Source: Aldehydirespirator sp965219165 (GTDB lineage Bacteria > Actinomycetota > Acidimicrobiia > Acidimicrobiales > Aldehydirespiratoraceae). Taken from it: DNA of 64,000 nucleotides. Location: positions 3,224,001 through 3,288,000 of the forward strand of contig CBDCMW010000002.1 in NCBI GenBank assembly GCA_965219165.1, read 5' to 3'. The translations under genes were made by a program, and so were the position numbers. The notes beneath the pieces were generated by a model that saw only the letters and a list, made by a program, of their open reading frames with translations, had not been told where the DNA came from and did not search any database. The stretch's first letter is position 1, and every line of letters begins with the position of its first letter. Below, one piece after another: positions 42,924 to 49,959 of this stretch.

Positions 42924-44534
42924 CTACAGCCTCTCCGGGGCCGACACCCCGAGAATGCCCAGCGCCACGGCCAGGCCCACACGAGCCGCCTCCACCAGCC
43001 ACAGACGGGCCTGACGAACCTCTTCACCCACGTCGTCGCGCAAGATGGGGCAGTCGTGCCAGAACCGGTGGAACGCGCCAGCCAGCTCCCGGGCCCAAGC
43101 CGTCACCTGGTGCGGGGCGCGGGCTCGCATCGCGGCCATCACCGTGTCGGGCAGCGACGAGAGCGCCCGCAACACGTCCAGCTCGCGCTCGTGCACGAGC
43201 ACCGCCAAGTCCACATCGCCCAGCGGTGCCCTTTGAACGTCGCGGGCCGCGGCCTGGCGGGCCAGCGAGTGGATCCGGGCGTGCGCGTACTGGATGTAGT
43301 AGACGGGGTTCTCGGCCGACTGGGCCGACACCACGTCGATGTCGATGGTCTGGGTGGTGTCGATGGACTGGAGCAGGTACACCAGCCGGGTCACGTCCGG
43401 GCCGACCTCGTCGAGCAGCTCCGACACCAGCACCATGTCGCCCGCCCGCTTCGACAGGCGCACCTCGACCCCGCCCCGTCGCAAGGTGACGTTCTGGCCG
43501 ACAAGCGCCTCGTAGCCGTCGGGACTCTGGCCCAGCGCGGCCAGCGCAGCCCGCATCCGGGGGACGTAACCGTGGTGATCGGCGCCAAGAACGTCGATCA
43601 CCATCTCGCCCCGGGAGAACTTCTCGTGGTGGTAGGCGATATCGGGCAGGAAATAGGTGGGCTCCCCGTCGCTCTTGACCAGCACCCGGTCGGCGCTGTC
43701 GCCGAACTCGCCGGTCCGAAGCCACACTGCGCCGTCCTGCTCGTAGACCATGGCCCGGCCGCGCAGCTCGGCCATGATGTCGTCCATCGCCCCGCTCGCC
43801 ACCAGCGCGCTCTCGCTCGTGTAGAGGTCGAACGCGACGTTCATCGCTTCGAGGGTCTCGGCCTGGTCCTGCCGGGCCCGCTCCAAGGCCCACTCTCGGA
43901 CGTCGGCGCCATCGGGTATCGCTGCGGCCCATTCGGCCACGTACTCGCCGTGGTAGCCGTTCTCGGGAGGATCGTCCCCGCGGCCGCGGGCAATCACCGA
44001 CGCGGCGAACAAATCGATCTGGCGGCCCCGGTCATTCACGTAGAACTCCCGGCACACCCGGTAGCCGCAGTGCTCCAGCAGCCGGCACAGCGAGTCGCCG
44101 TAGGCGGCCCAGCGGCCGTGGCCGGCGTGCAGCGGGCCGGTGGGATTGGCCGACACGAACTCCACGCTCACCGAGCGCCCCTCGCCTGCCTCGCTGCGAG
44201 CATAGCCGTCGACGCCCGCATCGATCACCTCTGTGAGCACCTCGTGCAGCCAGCTCGGCGCCAGGCGGAAGTTCACGAAGCCGGGCCCCGCTGCTTCCAC
44301 CGCCACCACATGGGGCGGCGGCTCGGCGCTCAGATGGGCGACGATCTGTTCGGCCAGCTCGCGGGCCGAGCGTCCCGCGGCCTTGGCCGCGACCAGCGCC
44401 ACGTTGGACGACCACTCGCCGTGGGACCGATCCCTGGGGCGCTCGATGTTGATCTCGACGGGCGCGGGAACGACGCCAGCTCCGTCGAGAGCCGCCCGCA
44501 ACCCGTCCCGCAAGCCGTCGCGCACATCCGGCAT
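42924..44534 (-). CDS. argS: Arginyl-tRNA synthetase
   Basis: A 536-aa class I synthetase. The HIGH-type motif is SANPTGPLHAGHGRWAAYGD (HAGH) and the KMSKS-type loop is VRLSKRAGD. The N-terminal Arg-tRNA-S domain and C-terminal DALR anticodon-binding domain are present. The gene is divergent from a tRNA-Arg 248 bases away, so enzyme and substrate are neighbours. TAGGAT six bases before the ATG suggests a leaderless transcript; no Shine-Dalgarno is visible. Confidence 0.96.
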   Translation of the reverse strand: MPDVRDGLRDGLRAALDGAGVVPAPVEINIERPRDRSHGEWSSNVALVAAKAAGRSARELAEQIVAHLSAEPPPHVVAVEAAGPGFVNFRLAPSWLHEVLTEVIDAGVDGYARSEAGEGRSVSVEFVSANPTGPLHAGHGRWAAYGDSLCRLLEHCGYRVCREFYVNDRGRQIDLFAASVIARGRGDDPPENGYHGEYVAEWAAAIPDGADVREWALERARQDQAETLEAMNVAFDLYTSESALVASGAMDDIMAELRGRAMVYEQDGAVWLRTGEFGDSADRVLVKSDGEPTYFLPDIAYHHEKFSRGEMVIDVLGADHHGYVPRMRAALAALGQSPDGYEALVGQNVTLRRGGVEVRLSKRAGDMVLVSELLDEVGPDVTRLVYLLQSIDTTQTIDIDVVSAQSAENPVYYIQYAHARIHSLARQAAARDVQRAPLGDVDLAVLVHERELDVLRALSSLPDTVMAAMRARAPHQVTAWARELAGAFHRFWHDCPILRDDVGEEVRQARLWLVEAARVGLAVALGILGVSAPERL

Positions 44535-44627
44535 CGACCGATCCTACCGGCGGGTCCTGTACCCGGATCGGGCCGCGACAGGCGCAAAGCTGAAGGCGGG
44601 ACTCACCCGAATCGACCCTGCGCTCAG

Positions 44628-44692
44628 GTCGGGCCGAAATCTGAAGAGTTATGCCTCTATATGACGCGAGAGTCTACAGATTTCGGCCCGAC
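44628..44692. repeat. Perfect 16-bp inverted repeat between argS and tRNA-Arg
   Basis: GTCGGGCCGAAATCTG (44628-44643) and its exact complement CAGATTTCGGCCCGAC (44677-44692) flank a 33-base AT-richer spacer. It sits in the divergent intergenic region and could be a regulator site, a long-loop RNA hairpin, or the end of a mobile fragment. Confidence 0.85.
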
Positions 44693-44781
44693 ACCACCGT
44701 GGATGCCGGACCGCGGCGCGTGCCGGACGGCATGGAGCCGACGACCGCCGTTGAGCGCCCGCCGATAGCATGGCCAGTTCA

Positions 44782-44853
44782 GCCCTCGTAGCTCAGGGGA
44801 TAGAGCATCGGCCTCCGGAGCCGTGTGCGCAGGTTCGAATCCTGCCGGGGGCG
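44782..44853 (+). tRNA. tRNA-Arg (anticodon CCG)
   Basis: A full cloverleaf can be drawn. Acceptor GCCCTCG/CGGGGGC (one G-U pair), D arm GCTC..GAGC, anticodon loop CTCCGGA with anticodon CCG, four-base variable loop, T arm GCAGG-TTCGAAT-CCTGC, discriminator G. The outermost anticodon-stem pair is T-T. CCA is not encoded; the next bases are CATG, the ATG being the start of the following gene. Confidence 0.93.
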
Positions 44854-44854
44854 C

Positions 44855-46033
44855 ATGACGGTCACCGAGACGGCGCCCGCGCCGGCCAAGAAGCCCCGCT
44901 GGACCTACCAGTGGAAGGAGCTTCACGACGAGGTCATCACCTCAGGGCTGTGCACGGGCTGTGCCGGCTGCGTGATCGCCTGCCCGCACCATGTGATCGG
45001 CTACACCCACGAGCCCGGCGCCTACAAGCCGTTCCACCTCGAGGAGGAACTCGGAGCCGACGACTGCGTCCACGGAGTGAAGGGCTGCACCTCCTGCACG
45101 AGGGCCTGTCCCCGCTTCCGCATGTGGGAGCCCGAGGCCGACATGCACCTGTTCGGCCGCGAGCGCCATCCCGACGAGATGTCGGGCATCTACTCGGACA
45201 TCCTGCTGACCCGGGCCAGCGACGACTTCGTGTACGAGGTGGGCCAGGACGGCGGGCTGGTGTCGGCCATCCTGATCTGGTGCCTGGAGAACGACATCAT
45301 CGACGGAGCCCTCACCAGCGGCGTTGAGTCGCTGGCCACCGGCGAGCCGGGCTGGAAGGCGTTCCCGATGGTGGCAGCCAACCGTGACGAGGTGCTGCGG
45401 GGCGCCGGCAGCCGCTACACCTACTCGGCCAACCCCATCGCCTTCGAGGAGGCCCTAGACCGGGGCCTGGACCGCCTGGCGCTGGTCGGGATGAGCTGCC
45501 AGACGTCGGTGGGTCCGGTGATGTGGCACCGCAAGGTGGGCAAGGTCAGCAGGCCGATCAAGCTCAACATCGGCCTGCTGTGCTCCAAGTCGTTCGACGA
45601 CTCGCTGTTCGACGAGCTGTTCGAGGTCAAGTACGGCCTGCCCAAGGAGCAGATCTCGAAGATGAACATCAAGGGCGTCTTCCAGATCTGGACCAAGGAC
45701 GGCCGCTACCACGAGATCAACCTCAAGGAGTGCCACGCCTGGACTCGGGAGGGCTGCAACCTGTGCCCGGACTTCGCGGCCGAGCACGCCGACATCTCAA
45801 CCGGCGGCATCGGGGACTTGACCGACTGGACCCTCACCATCGTGCGCACCGAACTGGGCCGAGCCGTGATCGACGCCATGGTGCGCGACGGGGTGATCGA
45901 GACCCGCCCCGGCGACGACGACCCCGGCGCCATCGCCCTGATGCACCGCCTGTCGGCCAAGAGCCGGGAACGCTGGCCCCACTGGGCCGACGGCGCAGCC
46001 CGCCTGGGACTGCCCGAGCGCAAGCCAGCCTGA
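44855..46033 (+). CDS. Coenzyme F420 hydrogenase/dehydrogenase beta-subunit (FrhB) family protein
   Basis: A 392-aa FrhB-type flavoprotein. The N-terminal 4Fe-4S cysteines are in LCTGCAGCVIACP, with a second set in GCTSCTRACPRF. The FrhB domain follows with SGVESLA...GMSCQTSVGP and NIGLLCSKSFD, and a further Cys cluster is HAWTREGCNLCPDF. FrhB-like proteins pass electrons between F420 and FAD/FeS partners. The ATG at 44855-44857 begins one base after the tRNA-Arg discriminator. The mRNA would therefore be essentially leaderless after tRNA 3' processing. It is followed after 43 bases by the DsbA-like selenoprotein gene, so the two may share a redox function. Confidence 0.88.
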   Translation: MTVTETAPAPAKKPRWTYQWKELHDEVITSGLCTGCAGCVIACPHHVIGYTHEPGAYKPFHLEEELGADDCVHGVKGCTSCTRACPRFRMWEPEADMHLFGRERHPDEMSGIYSDILLTRASDDFVYEVGQDGGLVSAILIWCLENDIIDGALTSGVESLATGEPGWKAFPMVAANRDEVLRGAGSRYTYSANPIAFEEALDRGLDRLALVGMSCQTSVGPVMWHRKVGKVSRPIKLNIGLLCSKSFDDSLFDELFEVKYGLPKEQISKMNIKGVFQIWTKDGRYHEINLKECHAWTREGCNLCPDFAAEHADISTGGIGDLTDWTLTIVRTELGRAVIDAMVRDGVIETRPGDDDPGAIALMHRLSAKSRERWPHWADGAARLGLPERKPA

Positions 46034-46076
46034 CCATCATCGCCGACCCACAGCCCCCTGACCCAAGGAGCCCTTC

Positions 46077-46691
46077 ATGGACATCGAGTTCTGGATCGAC
46101 CCGTTTTGACCGTGGTGCTGGGTGACGGCCCGTTGGGTCGTCGACGAGGTGCAGCCGGCCAAGGACTTGAACATCACCTGGCAGCCGATCAGCCTGCTGT
46201 TCAAGAACGATCCTGACCCCGACTCCGACTACTACAAGGGCTCCTACTTCACGCTGCGGCTGATGAGGGTGCTGGAGTCGGTGCGGGCCGCCGAGGGCGA
46301 CGACGCCCTGCGGCCCCTGTACTGGGAGTACGGCCGGCGCATCCACCACGACGGCGACATGGAATTCGCCGCGGCCGACGCGCTGGCCGCCGTCGGCTAC
46401 GACAGCTCCCACGCGGCCGCCTTCGACGACGACTCCTGGGACCCCGGAATCCGCAAACGCATGGACGCCGGCCTGGCCCTGTGCGGCGACAACGTGGGTA
46501 CCCCGATGATCGCGTTGAAGGACCGCAACGGTGTGAAGCAGGGCTACTTCGGCCCGGTCATCACCCGAGTGCCGCCCAGAGAGGACTCCGTGGCCATGTG
46601 GGACGCCCTGGTGGCCATGATGAACGTGGCCGGCTTCTGGGAGCTCAAGCGCACCAGAACCGAGCGCCCCGAGTTCGGCACCCGCCCCTGA
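46077..46691 (+). CDS. Probable selenoprotein: mycothiol-linked DsbA-like oxidoreductase (Rv2466c-like), in-frame TGA = Sec
   Basis: The ATG at 46077-46079 has a strong site (AAGGAG, 7 bases). The reading MDIEFWIDPF-(TGA)-PWCWVTARWVV matches DsbA-fold proteins of the Rv2466c type, which have DPxCPWCW at this spot. TGA (46107-46109) replaces the first, nucleophilic Cys, leaving U-P-W-C. The rest continues to a normal C-terminus (204 aa; SLLFKNDPDPDSDYY, GDNVGTPMIAL with the cis-Pro, PREDSVAMWDALVAMM). A hairpin 15-33 bases after the TGA fits a bacterial SECIS. In mycobacteria the Cys protein is a mycothiol-dependent reductase. The alternative, a nonsense mutation with restart at a downstream GTG (46122), would lose the active site. 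Confidence 0.75.
46124..46142 (+). promoter_or_regulatory. Candidate bacterial SECIS hairpin
   Basis: GACGGCCC-GTT-GGGTCGTC folds into an 8-bp stem (one G-U) with a GUU apical loop. The loop G is at position 26 counting the U of UGA as 1, and is followed by U. The E. coli fdhF element has its loop GU at 23-24. It lies within the coding sequence, as bacterial SECIS elements do. Confidence 0.6.
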
Positions 46692-46845
46692 GGGCGGCCA
46701 GGACCTTGGCCACCACCCCGCTCCCCACGTTTACGCGAAGGCTCCATAGGTGGTGCTACGATCCCGCGCTGTTGTATCTGGGACCGCCCCGCGCAGCTCC
46801 GCACCGCGACCGGTTCGGAGCTGCGATGACTTGTGAGGAGTTGCC

Positions 46846-47276
46846 ATGACCCCAGACACCCGCGGACAGGATTCGTGCGTCGCAGGGCGAGCGCCCGCCC
46901 CGCCGGCGCGGCGCGCGGTCGCCGCGGCCGTCGCGCTGGCGGTCTCGGCGCTGGCGGTCTCGTCGCCCGCGGCGGCACCGACGACACCATCACATGCTGG
47001 GGAGAAAACAGCAATGGGCAGGCCGACGCGCCCACAGGCAACTTCAAGACCGTTACCGCCGGCGGCAGGCACTCTTGCGCCATAGCGACCAACGACACCA
47101 TCACATGCTGGGGAGAAAACAGCAATGGGCAGGCCGACGCGCCCACAGGCAACTTCAAGACCGTTACCGCCGGCAGCGGGCACTCTTGCGCCATAGCGAC
47201 CGACGACACCATCGTCTGCTGGGGTTCGGAGCTGCCGTCGCCTGAGGGGGTGCGTTGGGTGAGCGGCGACGGTTAG
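46846..47276 (+). pseudogene. RCC1-repeat secreted protein, frameshifted
   Basis: The ATG at 46846 has GAGGAG six bases upstream and encodes a signal peptide (AVAAAVALAVSALAVSSPAAA). The mature part is in another frame: repeats TITCWGENSNGQADAPTGNF / KTVTAGGRHSCAIATNDTIT, i.e. RCC1-like blades of 37 residues encoded by a 111-bp tandem repeat at 46981, 47092 and 47203. A single shift near 46975 would join them. Only about two and a half blades remain, against seven or more in functional propellers. It is a truncated, broken surface-protein gene. Confidence 0.65.
46981..47225 (+). repeat. 111-bp tandem repeat (RCC1 blades)
   Basis: Copies begin with ACGACACCATCACATGCTGG at 46981 and 47092; a diverged third begins at 47203. 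The first two copies are almost identical, indicating recent duplication. Confidence 0.88.
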
Positions 47277-47474
47277 GCGACCCTGGCGATACTGCCGAGA
47301 TCGAGTCCCCCATGCTCTCGAAGTTCTCGATGTTGCGCGTGGCCGCTGCGTTCACCGGGCCGTTGTTTGACGGTTTGCGGCGCGGCTGCCTTCGACGAGG
47401 AGCTGTGGGCGGCGGGCGGCGGCTGGCACGCAGCCGTTCGCTCTTGCGCTGGCGGCGGAGCGGGAGTATGCCTG

Positions 47475-48227
47475 TTAGGACTCGGGAGCCTGCGCGCGGA
47501 GCCATTCTCGTGCGGCGTGGTGGGCGAGATCGACACGGCCCCAGCCTGTGGAGACGATCATCCCGGCTCGGATGAGCCGTTGCCTGTAGACGCCTGCATA
47601 GCTGACGTCCACGCCGAGGCGGCCGGCCACGTCCGCCAACTGCGACTCGCCGTCGTCCTGGGCCATGGCGAGGAGGAATCGACGGTCCACGTCGGAGAGC
47701 CCCTTCCATGTCGGGCCGATGACCAGCCTGCCTATGCGTCGCTGGGCTTCGGCGATGCCCTTCGCCACCTCCTTCGCGCCGATGTGCGCAGCGGCGTGCG
47801 GGGCGGCCGCCCAGGTGTGGAACCCCACGAGCTGGACCATGAAGGCGTATCCCGAGGTCGCGGCAACAGCTCGGTCGAGAGCTTCGGGATCGATGCTGGC
47901 GCCCCGGTCCTCGACCGGCTTGGAGATGGCGAGGCGGGTCGCCGCGGTGTCGAGCCGTTCCATGTCGTAGCGCGAGCACCGCTGCATGAAGGTCGCGGCG
48001 TCGTCGGACTCGAGCTCATCCTCGAACTGCGGCAGGCCGGCACCGACGAACGCAATCGGCCGTTCCTCCCGGCGGCACACGTGCTGCATGATCGAGCCGA
48101 ACGGCCGGATCCTCGGCTGTTCGGCGCCGTCAGGAGACCCGCACGCCGCTGCGCCGGCCAGCACGAGCACCGCGACGAGGCGTTTGAACCAACCGAGCCG
48201 GGACACACACCAACCAACCCGGTTCAC
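47475..48227 (-). pseudogene. Chimera: lipoprotein signal fused to the C-terminal part of an AAA ATPase
   Basis: From the GTG at 48225-48227 the frame starts with RLGWFKRLVAVLVLAGAAACGS, a lipoprotein signal closely matching that of the intact gene at 49960-51024. After about 40 residues it changes to the C-terminal half of an ATP-binding protein: FVGAGLPQFEDELES, ISKPVEDRGASIDPEAL, TSGYAFMVQLVGFHTW, then a winged helix (DVAGRLGVDVSYAGVYRQRL). The ATPase P-loop half is absent. An exported lipoprotein carrying a cytosolic ATPase tail makes little sense, so this is most likely a recombination product. Confidence 0.55.
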
Positions 48228-48309
48228 CGCTCGATCCACCTCGCGGCTAGCGGGCGGGAGACGCCTGGGCAGGGTTGCTATTCGTTGCGTATTACGATAT
48301 CTACTGAAT

Positions 48310-48319
48310 TGATATATCA
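48310..48319. promoter_or_regulatory. Palindrome in the toxin-antitoxin promoter region
   Basis: TGATATATCA is a perfect palindrome within an AT-rich stretch (48285-48325) upstream of the RHH antitoxin, flanked by GATATC. Ribbon-helix-helix antitoxins usually bind such sites to repress their own operon. GAGGAGGGGG follows as a ribosome binding site. Confidence 0.45.
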
Positions 48320-48351
48320 TTAGATGATCCTGTGAGGAGGGGGTTGGCCCC

Positions 48352-48675
48352 ATGACCGCGACCACTGCCACGACACGGCTCCGGCGTTCACCCGTTCAGC
48401 GCGCGGTACGTATGCTGTCGCGGGTGAACCGGTCCGTCCACACTCGTCTCAGCAGAGAGGAACTCGCGGTCGTCGACCGCCTTGTCTCCGACGGTGTCGG
48501 GCAGAGCCGCTCCGACGTCATCCGCCAAGCGATCGGCTACTACGACGACGCCCTCAGGCGGGGCCGAATCGGCAAGGCGATAGCCGACTCCTACCGCCAC
48601 CGCCCCCAGACAGAGGCGGACCATGCCCAGGCTCAGGCCAACGCCATCGCGTTGACCGACGCCGAGCCGTGGTAG
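48352..48675 (+). CDS. Ribbon-helix-helix antitoxin
   Basis: 107 aa. The CopG/RHH DNA-binding segment is RSVHTRLSREELAVVDRLVS followed by GQSRSDVIRQAIGYYDDALR. The C-terminal ~35 residues are the likely toxin-binding tail. Its stop overlaps the toxin start, the normal coupling of type II pairs. It should repress its own promoter together with the toxin, probably through the AT-rich palindrome upstream. Confidence 0.82.
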   Translation: MTATTATTRLRRSPVQRAVRMLSRVNRSVHTRLSREELAVVDRLVSDGVGQSRSDVIRQAIGYYDDALRRGRIGKAIADSYRHRPQTEADHAQAQANAIALTDAEPW

Positions 48676-48980
48676 CCCAAGGGGAACTCTGGCTGCTCGA
48701 ATCGGCTGACCGCAAGGCTCGTCCCGTTCTAGTCGTCACGCGCAACGAGGCCATCGGCGTGCTCGACAACGTGGTCGTCGCCCCAGTGACCAGCACCAAC
48801 CGAACGATCCCCACCTGCATGTCGCTGGGGTCCGAGGAGGGAATAGACCACGACAGCGTCGCATCCTTCGACAACCTCTCGCTGGTGCCGAAGTCCCTTC
48901 TCACGACCCGGCTCGGCTCTTTCGGACCGGAGGGATATCAGCTCATGTGCAGCGCACTCAACGCTCTGGCCGACTGCTGA
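48669..48980 (+). CDS. PemK/MazF-family toxin endoribonuclease
   Basis: A 103-aa MazF-fold protein: GELWLLESADRKARPVLVVT (GxxWxxxxxxxRPxxVx), NVVVAPVTSTNRTIPTCMSL with the T/S and R of the active region, and SVASFDNLSLVPKSLLTTRLG. MazF enzymes cut mRNA at short sequences. The start is GTG at 48669, overlapping the antitoxin stop. The pair lies within the rearranged interval between serA-like copies, typical of horizontally moved toxin-antitoxin cassettes. Confidence 0.85.
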   Translation: MVAQGELWLLESADRKARPVLVVTRNEAIGVLDNVVVAPVTSTNRTIPTCMSLGSEEGIDHDSVASFDNLSLVPKSLLTTRLGSFGPEGYQLMCSALNALADC

Positions 48981-49103
48981 CGACGAGAGACTGGCGCCGC
49001 GCTCCGGGCACCGCCTACTCGAGTCGGGACGGCTCTCTCACCAGCTCAGCGCCGTGGCAGATCGTCCTCCGTCGCCGTTGAGCCATCAGTTTCCAGCCAT
49101 TGA

Positions 49104-49452
49104 TCAAGGAGTGGGCTGGACTGTCTCGACCGGTTCGCCTTTCAGAGCGGCCAAGACCTTGGCCACCACCTGAACGGAAACATCGCGCTGGGCCGCGCCG
49201 GTGCTGGCACCCAGATGGGGGGTGTGCACGACCCTGGGGTGGCCGATCAACGGGTGACCGGGCGGCGGGGGCTCCTGGTCGTACACGTCGAGGCCCAGAC
49301 CGGCTAGGCGGCCGTCGTCGAGGGCGGCTCGGGCCGCGGCGGAGTCGATGAGGCTGCCCCTGGCCGCGTTCACCACGATGGCGCCCGGCCTGATGGCTGC
49401 CAGCGCTGCCTCATCCAGCAGCGCGGAGCCGTCCTCCTGAGCCACCGCATCG
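49104..49452 (-). pseudogene. 3' fragment of a duplicated serA-like gene
   Basis: Matches 51047-51393 of the intact dehydrogenase with about 20 differences in ~345 bp by eye. It keeps GSALLDEAALAAIRPGAIVV, NAARGSLID and HTPHLGAST, but lacks the N-terminal half and the Rossmann GxGxxG. At ~49450 the match ends abruptly and is joined to the DsbA-like copy. The apparent frame continuing to 49655 is antisense to that copy. Confidence 0.85.
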
Positions 49453-49934
49453 ATCCTGACCCCGACTCCGACTACTACAAGGGCTCCTACTTCACGCTGC
49501 GGCTGATGAGGGTGCTCGAGTCGGTGCGGGCCACCGAGGGCGACGACGCCCTGCGGCCCCTGTACTGGGAGTACGGCCGGCGCATCCACCACGACGGCGA
49601 CATGGAATTCGCCGCGGCCGACGCGCTGGCCGCCGTCGGCTACGACAGCTCCCACGCGGCCGCCTTCGACGACGACTCCTGGGACCCCGGAATCCGCAAA
49701 CGCATGGACGCCGGCCTGGCCCTGTGCGGCGACAACGTGGGTACCCCGATGATCGCGTTGAAGGACCGCAACGGTGTGAAGCAGGGCTACTTCGGCCCGG
49801 TCATCACCCGAGTGCCGCCCAGAGAGGACTCCGTGGCCATGTGGGACGCCCTGGTGGCCATGATGAACGTGGCCGGCTTCTGGGAGCTCAAGCGCACCAG
49901 AACCGAGCGCCCCGAGTTCGGCACCCGCCCCTAG
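49453..49934 (+). pseudogene. 3' fragment of the DsbA-like selenoprotein gene
   Basis: Nearly identical to 46209-46690, with two substitutions seen by eye over ~480 bp (one silent, one Ala to Thr). It lacks the first ~44 codons, including the start, the TGA and the PWC motif, so it cannot be a working oxidoreductase. The junction with the serA fragment is at CGATCCTGACCCC. Confidence 0.85.
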
Positions 49935-49959
49935 ACACGACGGCGACCGGCCTGGCGGC

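Noticed and set aside
46122..46691. DsbA-like gene starting at the GTG at 46122
   Set aside because: It lacks a ribosome binding site and would remove the active site and first strand. The ATG at 46077 with AAGGAG and family-matching residues before the TGA is better, which leads to the selenocysteine reading.
49104..49655. A 183-codon minus-strand ORF that looks like a serA fusion
   Set aside because: Residues beyond 49452 are antisense to the DsbA-like fragment; only the serA 3' piece is homologous.
49453..49934. A second functional DsbA-like gene
   Set aside because: It lacks the start, the TGA/Cys motif and the first ~44 codons.
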